A stretch of 64,000 bases of DNA. Origin: Paenibacillus sp. CC-CFT747 (lineage in GTDB: Bacteria; Bacillota; Bacilli; Paenibacillales; NBRC-103111). The notes beneath the pieces were generated by a model. It was not told the origin of the DNA, made no database searches, and was given only the letters and a program-made list of their open reading frames with translations. Both the position numbers and the translations under genes were made by a program. Shown here piece by piece: positions 38,493 through 48,559 of the stretch; the first letter of the stretch is position 1, and the number at the start of each line of letters is the position of its first letter. The stretch spans positions 4,339,501 through 4,403,500 of the forward strand of contig CP106741.1 of assembly GCA_030323305.1 (NCBI GenBank). Reading direction: 5' to 3'.

Positions 38493-39956
38493 TTAGAAAA
38501 TAGCGGTGGTTTCCACGATTACCTTCACGAATTCGATGCCCCGGTCCTCAGGACCTTTGACCGGAAGGCCGACCTCCACATGCTCGCGTATATAGTTTAT
38601 GTTTTCCTGGGAGATGACTTCCCCGGGAAGCAGAATAGGGATGCCCGGCGGGTAGACGTAGATGAACTCGGCAATAATCCGGCCTGCTGAATCCTTGAAA
38701 GGAATGGTCTCCGTATCGCCGTAGAAAGCGTCCCGCGGGGATAGGGAGAGCTGAGGGATCTCCGGAATTTTGATGACGAGCTCGTTGGCTTCCCGGTTGG
38801 TGTGTGTTTCGGCAAGCTCTCTAAGGGCGGCAATGAGCAGGTCGACGGTGTCCTGGGTATCGCCGGGGGTCACCAGGCAAAGAATGTTATACATATCGCT
38901 TAGTTCCACTTCGATGTTATAACGCTCGCGCAGCCAGTTCTCCGCGTCGTAGCCCGTAATGCCCAGATGCCGGATATGAACGGTAACCTTGGTCGGATCG
39001 TAATCGAAAGTCGCTTCCGTCCCGAGAATCTCTTCCCCAAAGCAGTACAGTCCGGGAATGCGGTTGATGCTCTCGCGGGCATGCATGGCGAGCCTGAGCG
39101 CTTCCTCAGCCATCTGCCGTCCGTGGACGGCCAGATTGCGGCGGGCCGCATCAAGGAAGCAAGCAGGATATAGGAGGTCGAAGTCGTCGTCAGCATGCTG
39201 ATGATCGTCTGGATCCGCTTCGGATTCACCCGTTTCGATTTGACGTTCAGAACGGAACTCTGGGTGAGCGAGCCGCCGAGCTTGTGAACGCTTGTCGCCG
39301 CCATATCGGCTCCCGCTTCCATAGCCGACACGGGCAGCTTGTCATGGAAGTGAATGAGAACGCCGTGCGCTTCGTCAACCAGCACGGGGATGTCGTAGCT
39401 GTGCACGAGCTCGACGATTTCCTTCAGGTTGGTGCACACTCCATAGTAGGTCGGGTTGATCACAAGGACGGCCTTGGCGTCCGGATGCTTCTCAAGCGCC
39501 CTTCGAACCGATCGGGTCGTGATGCCGTGATCGATCCCTAGGTTCTCGTCCCGCACCGGGGAAAGAAAGATCGGCTTGGCGCCGGCAAAAATGATCGCCG
39601 ACATGACCGATTTATGAACATTCCGGGGAACGATAATTTTGTCGCCTTCGGAGCAAACGGACATGATCATGGTCATGATGGCGCCGCTTGTGCCTTGAAC
39701 GGAAAAAAGGTATAATCTGCATGGAATGCATCCGCGGCAAGCTTCTGGGCCTCTTCGATCACGCCGGTCGGCTGGTGAAGATCGTCAAGCGGAGCAATAT
39801 TGATTAAATCGATGGAAAGAGCGCGTTCCCCGATAAACTGGCGGAATTCCGGATCCATGCCCACTCCTTTTTTATGACCGGGGATATGAAACTGGACGGG
39901 ATTGCTTTCCGCATGCCGGACCAGGGCGGAGAACAAGGGGTGCGATGGTGATCCAT
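38493..39956 (-). CDS. Orn/Lys/Arg decarboxylase family (SpeA/YaaO type), three frame breaks
   Basis: A PLP fold-type I decarboxylase of about 488 residues once three single-base losses are repaired: G-run 39937-39940, A-run 39703-39708, and GG near 39152. The N-terminus has FHIPGHKKGVGMDPEFRQFI. PLP site motifs are FFSVQGTSGAIM and the lysine in SVHKLGGSLTQSSVL. ILVDEAHGV precedes it. The C-terminal domain ends in YPPGIPILLPGE, a family hallmark. It matches B. subtilis SpeA/YaaO-like arginine or lysine decarboxylases, which make agmatine or cadaverine. Substrate cannot be fixed from sequence. Divergent from an MFS gene. Confidence 0.85.
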
Positions 39957-40060
39957 GGTTTCGTCTCTTCCTTTCGTGAAGTGTAATGGAAACAAACAAA
40001 ATGAGTATAACAAATAGGGACGCAGATGCAAGTTAATTTTGTCCGAATAGAAGGTGTAGC

Positions 40061-41309
40061 ATGAATCCCGTAAAAAGAAACTCGACAAGAAGATGCTGAC
40101 ATCCCCGTTCGTGCTGCAGCTGCTTGTGATCATGTTCCTGGTGGAATTCGTGAAGGGCGCTCTCCTGGTGACCTTTCTTCCCGTTTACCTTAACGATGTT
40201 CTGAAAGCCTCCGTTACGGTGATCGGCTGGACGCTGGCCGTCCAATACATAGGGGACAACCTGCTTCGAACCCCGATCGGCTGGCTGATCGACCGGATAG
40301 GCTACCGGACCAGCATGCTGATAGGCGTGGTCTCGACACTCGCTTCCGTGCTGATTATCGCCACGGCCTCAAGCTTCGGATGGATTATCGTTTCCTGCGC
40401 CCTTCTCGGGATCGGAACGGCTCCTCTTTGGCCATGCGTCATAACCGGGGCTACGGAGATTGCCGGCGAAGAGGGCAGCGGGACGGTCATGAGCGTGGTG
40501 TACATGGCCTGGCTGTCGGGAGTGGGCCTCGGTCCTTTCGTGGCTACCTATTTTATAGGAAGCGGGTATTCGACAGCTTTTAAGCTCTACATCGGGCTGA
40601 TGATCCTGGTTGTGATCGTGGCGCTCTTTCTGCCGGGAAGAAAGAAGCAGAAAGAGGGATTGCGCCGCAGCCGGGACAGCCGGAGAACGGCAAGACTCGG
40701 GTTGAGCCGTGTTCAACGTATGGGCCTTTATTTAAGCGAAGTGCGGAAATCGATGAACGTCAGCCGGATTATTTTCCCCGCCATGTTCGCACAGACGTTC
40801 GCTTTAGGCCTCTTGACGCCGGTTCTTACGCTTTACGCCACACGTGAGCTCCATTTGACGAACGGTCAATTCCGGGCTTTCTTGATCGTGGGAGGCGGGA
40901 TAACCGTCTTGTGTATGATTCCCGTAGGGAAGCTGGTGGACCGTTGGGGCATCAAATGGTTTCTTAACGCCGGTCTGGTCCTAAGCTCGGCGGTTCTTCT
41001 GGTGTTTACGCTGGTGAGAAGCCTGCCGGCTTTGTACGTTCTGGTGGCGCTGCTCGGTTTGGGCTATGCCTTGATCATTCCGTCGTGGAACGCTCTCTTG
41101 GCCAAGGCCATACCGAAAGAGAAGAGGGAGCCGTCTGGGGGTTCTTCCTGACAATCGAGGGGCTGGGAACGACCATTGGACCGATCGTATCCGGTTGGCT
41201 TTCGGACTGGATCAATATCCGGGCTTCCTTCATCGGAAGCGGAGTCGTGCTGTTCCTGCTGCTCGTCATGCAGTGGTTCATCCGCTTCGGCAAGCGGGCC
41301 ACCGTTTAA
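40061..41309 (+). CDS. MFS transporter, two frame breaks
   Basis: A 12-helix major facilitator of about 416 residues. Start ATG 40061 with GAAGGTG upstream; a base is missing in the A-run 40072-40076, joining MNPVKKKLDKKMLTSPF. The first half carries the signature loop PIGWLIDRIGYRTSMLIGV, the second GKLVDRWGIKWFLNAGL. The second break is at GGG 41126-41128, restoring KRGAVWGFFLTIEGLG. It fits the drug/sugar efflux branch; substrate is unknown. Divergent from the decarboxylase, so an amine export role is possible but not shown. Confidence 0.82.
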
Positions 41310-41415
41310 TCTTCTAGACCGGACGATTCCTCCCTGCTGAGGGGAATCTAATTCTAAGTAAGCGCCGCGACGCTCAGGCCAAATTTCAAAATCGTGTAAG
41401 GGGCTGCATTTCTCC

Positions 41416-42584
41416 ATGAAAAAACAACTTCTGACCATCGTGTTCATGCTGTTCACCGTCTTCGTCGGGTTCGGCATTATTATTCCCGTTCTTCCCGCCA
41501 TCATCGTGGAAACCGGGAACAACAACTTCCATCTGGCCATGCTGCTGTCCGTCTACTCGGCCGTCTCCTTCTTCATGTCTCCGTTCTGGGGCGGTTTGTC
41601 GGACCGCATCGGACGCAAGCCGGTTATCCTGACGGGACTGCTCGGCTTCAGCATCTCCTTCCTCATCTTCGGCTTATCGGACGGGGTGCTGTGGATGATG
41701 TACCTCTCGCGCATTATCGGGGGCCTCTTCTCCGGTGCGGTCGCCTCCTGTGCGGTGGCTTATGTGGCGGATATCACCACCGAAGAGAACCGGACGAAAG
41801 GGATGGGCTTCGTGGGAATGGCGATCGGCATGGGCTTCGTGTTCGGCCCGGCCATCGGGGGATTCTCAGCGTCTGGGGCTCGTACCTGCCCTTCTACGCT
41901 TCGGGAGCCCTGTCCTTCCTGGTGTTCCTGTTCGCGCTCAGCGTGTTGAAGGAGTCCCTGACTCCGGACAAGAGGCACGCCAAGGACATGCCCAAGCCCT
42001 CCCGCTGGACGGCCTTCCAGGGAAAGCTTAAGTACCTTTATGTCCTATCGTTCTTCGTCTCCTTTACGCTGGCCGGCCTCGAGTCCACCTTCCAGCTGTT
42101 CGAGCTGGAACGGGTCGGAGCGACCAGCTACCAGATCGGCTGGATGTTCCTGGCGAACGGGATCGTGGGCGCCGCCATTCAGGGCGGGGTCGTCCGCCGT
42201 CTCCGCGGCAAGGAGAAGCCCGCTATCGCGCTTGGGCTTACGCTTTCGGCGGCCGGCTTCTTCCTGCTGCTGCTGTCGTCGAATTTGATTGACGCCACCT
42301 TGTACCTGGCCGTTTTCGGTGCAGGGAACGCCCTCATCCGACCGTGTGTCACGTCCCTGATCACCCAACGGACCACCGTGGGGCAGGGCGTTGCCACCGG
42401 GCTCAATTCGTCGATGGACAGCCTGGGCCGGATCCTCGGTCCGCTGCTCGCCGTGGCCGTGTTCAATTGGCAGGCCGCCGTCCCGTTCATCATCGGAGGC
42501 GTGCTCTGCCTGGCGGCTCTTCTGCTCCTCAGCCGGTTCGCCGCGCTCGACACGCAAGGGACGACGGTGCGTCCGCCGGCCTGA
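41416..42584 (+). CDS. MFS drug-resistance-type transporter, one frame break
   Basis: A 12-helix MFS exporter of about 389 residues. The loop 2-3 motif GGLSDRIGRKPVILTGLLGF is near residue 60 and the antiporter motif C region AIGMGFVFGPAIGG near 140, placing it among TetA/NorA-type drug exporters. One G is missing in the run 41857-41861, which restores GGILSVWGSYLPFYAS. Ends before a terminator at 42605-42641. Confidence 0.85.
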
Positions 42585-42604
42585 TGGCACTACTCGGCTC
42601 GAAG

Positions 42605-42641
42605 AAGGTGATCCCGATATGGAACCGGGGTCATCTTTTTT
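42605..42641 (+). terminator. Terminator after the second MFS gene
   Basis: AAGGTGATCCC and GGGGTCATCTT pair, followed by T-run; separates the MFS gene from the carbohydrate locus. Confidence 0.8.
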
Positions 42642-42668
42642 ATTTTCCAGGGTAACGATAGCCTTCAA

Positions 42669-42732
42669 GTAAACAAAAGCTACAAAAGGTAAAGAATCTA
42701 CACTTTTCCATCCTTGTTCCGTGGGCTAAGGT
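42669..42732 (+). promoter_or_regulatory. Copy A of a conserved operator with -10 (six-hairpin glycosidase gene)
   Basis: GTAAACAAAAG at 42669 and GTAAAG at 42689 are direct half-sites 20 bp apart; CACT is at 42701; the -10-like TAAGGT is at 42727. The same arrangement occurs at 44882 and 50239. No -35 hexamer is visible, as expected if an AraC-type activator recruits polymerase. It would drive the glycosidase gene starting at 42765/42774. Confidence 0.75.
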
Positions 42733-42773
42733 GAAGCTGTGCATGTGAACTGGGAATAGGAAGGGTGAACCGA

Positions 42774-44842
42774 TTGAAGATCGACAGGAAGAGAGTGGTT
42801 ACGAGAAATAATCCGATGGTGCGGGGGATAGACCCCTTATCCCCATTCTCCGTAGGCAATGGCGAATTTGCCATGACGGTGGATTTTACGGGGCTGCATA
42901 GTTTTCCTGAACTGTATACGAATACTATACCCTTGGGGACCATGTCCAACTGGGGATGGCACACCTCTCCGAATCCGAACGGTTATTCGGCCGAGGGCTT
43001 TCCGCTAACGAATTATAAAACCTTCAATGGCCGTGAAACCGGGTACAGGTACTTCCCTGGCTAACCCAGGGAAGAACCGGCGCCATCGATTGGCTGCGGG
43101 CGAATCCGCATCGTCTGCATCTCGGTCATGTGGGTCTCCGGTTCCGTACGAAGTCGGGGGTTTACGCCAAGCCGGAGCAGTTTGGCCAATTGGAACAAAC
43201 TCTTGATTTGTGGACCGGAATCCTGGAGAGCCGTTTCCTTTTGGACGATGCCTCCATAACGGTGCGCACGTGCTGTCATCCGGCAAGGGATCTGATCGCC
43301 GTACAAGTCGAGTCCGACCTCTTGTCAGAAGGGGCTATCGAATGCGTTTATCGTTTCCCCTACGGAAGCCAGCATAAGCAATCGGTTGTATGGGACCGGC
43401 CTGAGGCTCATCAGACGGATCTAACGGCCGGAGACCGTCACGCGGTATTTAAACGGACGCTTGACCAGGACCGTTATGAGGTGATAACGGAGTGGAACGT
43501 GCCGGGAGAGCTGATCGGCGAGAAGGGCCATCATTTTGTCCTCAAGCCTCGAACGGAAGGGAACCGTTTCGAATGTGTCATCCTGTTCACACCGGAAGAG
43601 GGCCGGTTTGAACTACCGTCCTATAAACAAACGGCCGAAGCCTCGTCCGATCACTGGATCTCCTTTTGGAGCGATGGAGGGTTTATCGATTTCGGAGACG
43701 CCACGGATCCCCGAGCACCCGAGCTGGAACGGCGTACGGTTCTCTCCCTTTATCAAACGTACATTAATTCCAGCGGATCGCTTCCTCCGCAGGAAACCGG
43801 CTACGTGTTCAATAGCTGGGACGGTAAATTCCACCTCGAAATGCATTGGTGGCATGCGGTGCATTTTGCTTTGTGGGGAAGACCGCAGTTATTGGAAAAC
43901 AGCCTTCCGTGGTACCAATCGATCCTCCCGATCGCGCGGGAAACCGCTAAGAGCCAAGGCTATGAAGGAGCACGATGGCCGAAATGCGTGGCGCCCGACG
44001 GCCGACAAATGCCTTGCTATATCGAGCCGTTCCTGATCTGGCAGCAGCCGCATCCCATTTATTATTGTGAACTGCTTTACCGGTCCCATCCGGACGGCGA
44101 GGTATTGGAGCGTTATCAGGAGCTTGTGCACGAAAGTGCTCTGTTCATGGCTTCTTTCGTGGAGTGGGACGAAGCGGGCTCCCGCTATGTTCTCGGTCCG
44201 CCGGTGGCTCCGGCGCAGGAGAGATATGATCATGAAACCACCATCAATCCCGGCTTCGAGCTGGCGTATTGGCATTTTGGGCTGGAAACGGCCCAGCAAT
44301 GGAGGATGCGCTTAGGACTGCCTCGAGAGGAGAAGTGGGACCATATCCTAGCTAATCTGTCGCCCTTGCCTGTTGTGGACGGGGTGTATGTAGCGGCGGA
44401 AACGGCTCCCGATACTTTCTCTAACAAGGAATACACGGCCGACCACCCGACCATGGCAGCCAGTATGGGGCTATTGCCCGGCGCCATGGCGGATAAGGAG
44501 ACCATGCGGCACACTTACGATAAAATTATCAAGGTATGGAACTGGAAATCCGCTTGGGGATGGGACTTTCCGATGATGGCCATGACGGCTGCACGGTTGG
44601 GCATGCCGGAGAAGGCAGTCGATGTGCTTCTGATGGATACGGAGAAAAACCGGTATTTGCCGAACGGGCACTGTTTCCAGAATCATTCCCTTACGATATA
44701 CCTCCCCGGCAACGGAGGCTTACTGTCCGCCGTCGCCATGATGGCCGCCGGCTGGACCGGCAGCGATTCCGGAGAGGCGCCCGGGTTTCCGAACGACGGA
44801 ACCTGGAAAATCCGTTCGGAAGGGTTAATGACCTATATTTGA
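42774..44842 (+). CDS. Six-hairpin glycosidase-like protein (GH-G/GH-L type), one frame break
   Basis: A cytoplasmic protein of about 689 residues. The N-terminal sandwich domain starts DPLSPFSVGNGEFAMTVDFT, typical of GH65/GH95-type N-domains. The second half is an alpha/alpha barrel with FHLEMHWWHAVHFALWGRP, WPKCVAPDGRQMPCYIEPF and AYWHFGLETA. I cannot assign a CAZy family. One C is missing in the run 43055-43057. Start TTG 42774 (AGGAAGGGTGA just upstream) or GTG 42765. It sits outside the main operon but under the same operator, so it likely acts on oligosaccharides brought in by the importer. Confidence 0.72.
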
Positions 44843-44845
44843 TTG

Positions 44846-44871
44846 GGAGCCGCCTCGGGGCGGCTCTTTTT
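44846..44871 (+). terminator. Terminator of the six-hairpin glycosidase gene
   Basis: GAGCCGCC and GGCGGCTC pair with a short loop, followed by five T. Confidence 0.9.
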
Positions 44872-44881
44872 CGTGTGAAAG

Positions 44882-44946
44882 GTAAACAAAAGATACTCCA
44901 GGTAAAAATGCCCCACTATCGGCCGCCGCGCCACCCCACCTATACT
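44882..44946 (+). promoter_or_regulatory. Copy B of the conserved operator with -10 (ABC permease operon)
   Basis: GTAAACAAAAG at 44882, GTAAAAA at 44902 (20 bp apart), CACT at 44914, -10 TATACT at 44941. No -35 is seen. The permease gene starts at 44969, so the leader is short. Confidence 0.8.
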
Positions 44947-44968
44947 AAATGTAAAAGAGGAGGGGATT

Positions 44969-45874
44969 ATGCGGGCTGGAACGAAACGTCGCCGCAACAA
45001 TGGGCAGCTGCATCTCATGCTGGTGCCCGGGCTGATCTTGATCGCGGTCTTCAGTTATTTGCCAATGGCGGGTCTGAGCATTGCCTTTCAGGATTTCAAC
45101 CCGATCGTAGGCTTTAACAAGCTTAACTGGAACGGAATGGACAATTTCGAGTACATGTGGGCCCTTCCGGATTTTATGCCCGCCGTGAAAAATACCGTGA
45201 TCATCTCCATCATGAAAATTGCTGCAGGCATCCTGGTGCCGGTCACGGCGGCCCTGCTGCTGAACGAGGTTCGTTCGGTCCTATTCAAGCGCTCCGTGCA
45301 GACCGCTATTTATATGCCGCACTTTTTCTCCTGGGTCATCCTGGGAGGGATCGTCATTGATGTGCTCTCGCCCGGCGAAGGGATCGTGAACCAGATCATT
45401 CAGGCGTTCGGCGGCAAGCCGATCTCCTTCCTGTCCAGCAATCAATGGTTCCGCTATGTGCTCGTCATCACGGACCAATGGAAGGAATTCGGCTTCAGCA
45501 CCATCGTCTACCTCGCTGCCCTGACCTCGATCGACCAGGGACTGTACGAGGCAGCGGTCATGGACGGAGCGGGCCGCTGGCGCCAAACCTGGAACGTGAC
45601 GCTGCCGGGCATTCGCCCGATCGTCGTGCTGATGGCAACGCTCAGCCTCGGCAACATTCTGAACGGCGGCTTCGACCAGGTGTTCAACCTGTATAACCCG
45701 ATGGTTTACCGGACCGGTGACATTCTGGATACGCTCGTGTACCGGATCGGCATTGTGCAAACCCAATATGCGGTGGCGGCGGCCATCGGCCTGATTAAGT
45801 CGGTCGTGTCGCTTGCGCTCATCGGTTTCGGCTACTGGATTGCTTACCGGTTTGCGAAATACCGGATTTTCTAA
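44969..45874 (+). CDS. ABC sugar importer permease (LplB/YtcP type)
   Basis: A 301-residue membrane protein with six helices. The cytoplasmic EAA loop is YEAAVMDGAGRWRQTWNVTL with the conserved Gly. The N-terminus (basic, then LMLVPGLILIAVFSYLPMAG) is the standard one of LplB-type permeases that import oligosaccharides. GGAGGGG precedes ATG 44969. No ATPase gene is present; such systems commonly share an MsmX-type ATPase encoded elsewhere. Confidence 0.92.
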   Translation: MRAGTKRRRNNGQLHLMLVPGLILIAVFSYLPMAGLSIAFQDFNPIVGFNKLNWNGMDNFEYMWALPDFMPAVKNTVIISIMKIAAGILVPVTAALLLNEVRSVLFKRSVQTAIYMPHFFSWVILGGIVIDVLSPGEGIVNQIIQAFGGKPISFLSSNQWFRYVLVITDQWKEFGFSTIVYLAALTSIDQGLYEAAVMDGAGRWRQTWNVTLPGIRPIVVLMATLSLGNILNGGFDQVFNLYNPMVYRTGDILDTLVYRIGIVQTQYAVAAAIGLIKSVVSLALIGFGYWIAYRFAKYRIF

Positions 45875-45895
45875 GGAAAGGAAGGCGACCGTCCT

Positions 45896-46783
45896 ATGCA
45901 TTTAATGTCAAGAAGCTATAAGACCTTCCTGATCTTCAACAACCTCTTTCTGGTCTTGCTTACGCTACTTTGCCTGTTTCCGGTCATCAACGTTCTGGCA
46001 GTATCCTTAAGCTCCAGTGCAGCGGCCGCGGCGGGTGAAGTGGCGGTATGGCCGGTGGAGTTTACCGTCAAATCTTACCAGTTCGTGCTTCAAAGCGGGC
46101 AGTTCACCGGCTCTTTCCAGAACAGCGTGATCCGGGTTCTGGCCGGCGTTAGCCTGAGTACGATCATTACCGTTCTTGTAGCCTACCCGCTGTCCAAGGA
46201 AAGCCACGTGTTTCCGCAGCGAACGATGTATGCTTGGATCTTCGTCTTTACGATGCTGTTCAGCGGCGGAATCATCCCGAGCTACCTCGTCATCAAACAG
46301 CTTCATATGCTGGATACGATGTGGTCGCTCGTCCTGCCGGTAGGCGTCCAGGTGTTTAACATCCTGCTCATGCTGAACTTCTTCCGCGGCCTGCCGAAGG
46401 AGCTGGAGGAAGCATGCTTGATGGATGGAGCCAGCCACCTGCAAACGCTGCTAAGGGTGTATTTGCCGATCTCTCTGCCGAGCCTAGCGACGATCGTCCT
46501 TTTTACCCTGGTCATGCACTGGAATTCCTGGTTCGACGGGATGCTCTATATGAACCATACCGACAAATATCCGCTCGCCACCTATCTGCAGTCGGTGCTG
46601 AACAAGACATCCATTCCGCAAACGGAGATGACGGTGGAGCAGGCTATTCTGCTCCAAAGCGTGTCGAGCCGTACGGTGAGAGCCGCCCAAATCTTCATCG
46701 CGGCGTTTCCCATTCTAGCAATCTATCCCTTTCTGCAAAAATATTTTGTCAAAGGTCTAGTGATGGGGAGCGTAAAAGGATAA
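45896..46783 (+). CDS. ABC sugar importer permease (LplC type)
   Basis: A 295-residue second permease, six helices, EAA loop EEACLMDGASHLQTLLRVYL. It starts LMSRSYKTFLIFNNLFLVL and contains a long periplasm-facing loop between helices 1 and 2, typical of the LplC/YtcP partner. It lies 21 bp after the first permease. Together they should form the transmembrane pore for the lipoprotein at 50348. Confidence 0.92.
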   Translation: MHLMSRSYKTFLIFNNLFLVLLTLLCLFPVINVLAVSLSSSAAAAAGEVAVWPVEFTVKSYQFVLQSGQFTGSFQNSVIRVLAGVSLSTIITVLVAYPLSKESHVFPQRTMYAWIFVFTMLFSGGIIPSYLVIKQLHMLDTMWSLVLPVGVQVFNILLMLNFFRGLPKELEEACLMDGASHLQTLLRVYLPISLPSLATIVLFTLVMHWNSWFDGMLYMNHTDKYPLATYLQSVLNKTSIPQTEMTVEQAILLQSVSSRTVRAAQIFIAAFPILAIYPFLQKYFVKGLVMGSVKG

Positions 46784-46814
46784 TCTATTAAAAAAGACAG
46801 AAGGCGGCTGTCCG

Positions 46815-48553
46815 ATGCGCTCGAAGATCAATTCCCTCTTTGTCAAACTGATGCTGACGTTTTTCGTGCTCATTGTCCCGTTATACGGGCTAAGCGTATG
46901 GTTTACGAATAATAGTTCCGGACAGATGCGGGAGGAGATTGAACGCTCCAACGAGTCTGTCCTTCTTTTCCATTATTCGACCTTGCAGCTGGAGCTCGCC
47001 CGTATGACGAGCCTGCTGGCGGAATATTCGGTGGACAGCCAGCTGGCGGATTTCAGCACGTTCGCTCCGATTATGTCCAATTACGAGATTGACCGGAGAT
47101 TGAATGACATCCTTCAGAAGCTGCGGCAAATGAAGTCCAGCAGTCCATACTTGGAGGATGTCCGGTACTATCTGCCGCTGTTAAATAAAGTGGTTTCCGT
47201 TAGAAGGGGAATTGCGGATGCGCCAGCCGCCGAGTGGAGGGGCTGCTCGCGAGCCGTGCCAATCTGAAGGGCAACGTTCTTGAATATAAGAAGGACTTTT
47301 ATTTGGCCAAAGCGACTCCCGATTCCCTGGATCTGACGGCTGAGCCAAACTTCCTGCTCGTCACCGAGCTCTCCAAGCCGGAGCTTGCCAAACAGCTTCG
47401 AAGCATTCGCAAAGAGGGGGACGGCGGCGCCTTTATCAGCTTCGAGAATAACAGCCAAGCTGTCGTTTCGGATACCCGGCTGCAGGAGATATTCAGCGTG
47501 TTCCATCCGGCAGAGACCGGGGACCGGCCGGGCAAAATCATACGCAGCGAATCCGAGGACGGGTATTTCTATTCGATCTCCGATGCGAATTATCAATTCC
47601 GTCTGGTCAGCTACGTGTCCAAGGACGTGTTCCTCGAGCCGTTTCGGCGATATTCGTTCTGGATGCGCAGCCTGACCGCCGTCTCTTGCGCCCTGATCGT
47701 GGTGTCTACCTACGGCATCTATCGGCTCATTCATCAGCCGCTGTTCAAGCTGATTCGGGGGTTTCGCTCGCTGGAGCGGGGAGACATGTCCATGAGGATC
47801 GAGCATCGGCGAGGGGACGAATTCGGTTACTTATACAGTCAATTCAACCAAACCCTGCAGCGGCTTCATGCCTTGATCGAAGACAACTACGTTCAGCGAA
47901 TCCGTACGCAGGATGCGGAGCTGAAGCATCTGCAATCCCAAATAACGCCTCATTTTCTCTATAACAGCCTGTTTACCATCAAGCAGATGGCCGAGCTGGA
48001 GAATACGGAGGACATCAAAATTTTCTCCGATTATTTAGGCCAATATTTTCGGTTCATGACCCGGGATTTCAGCAAGGAAGTCACCCTCGGCGAAGAAATG
48101 GAGCATTCGCTTGTCTACCTCCACATCCAGGAAATCCGCTTCTCGAATCGGATGACGGTAGAAGCGGAGCCGCTTCCTCCGGATTGCCGACCGGTCATGG
48201 TTCCCCGGATCATCCTGCAGCCGATCCTGGAAAACGTATTCAAGCACGGCCTGGCGCAGAAGGCGTCCGGCGGCTACCTCCGAATCAGCCATCGCCTGGA
48301 GGAGGGGACGATCGTCCTGACGATCGAGGACAACGGGGACAAGTTGACGGACGACGCGCTGGACGAGCTCCGGGAGAAGCTGAGAAGAGTGTCTGCCGTG
48401 AGTGAGGAAGGCGAAACGACGGGGCTGATGAACGTGCATCATCGTCTGCAGATCCGGTTCGGCCCGGAGTACGGCCTGATTCTGTCGAGAAGCCCTCTCG
48501 GGGGATTGCGAACCGAGGTCAAGCTGCCTTTTTACCCTATTCAAAAGGATTGA
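46815..48553 (+). CDS. YesM-type sensor histidine kinase, one frame break
   Basis: A 579-residue kinase with two transmembrane helices, the first near residues 10-35 (LFVKLMLTFFVLIVPLYGLS) and the second near 290-310, a HAMP domain (IYRLIHQPLFKLIRGFRSLE), then the HisKA_5 motif SQITPHFLYNSLFTIKQM, and HATPase blocks NVFKHGL and VLTIEDNGD. The extracellular region is about 240 residues. One base is missing near 47232-47236 (restores EVEGLLASRANLKG). It is placed in the same operon as the permeases and pairs with the AraC-type regulator downstream. Confidence 0.85.
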
Positions 48554-48559
48554 GCCATC

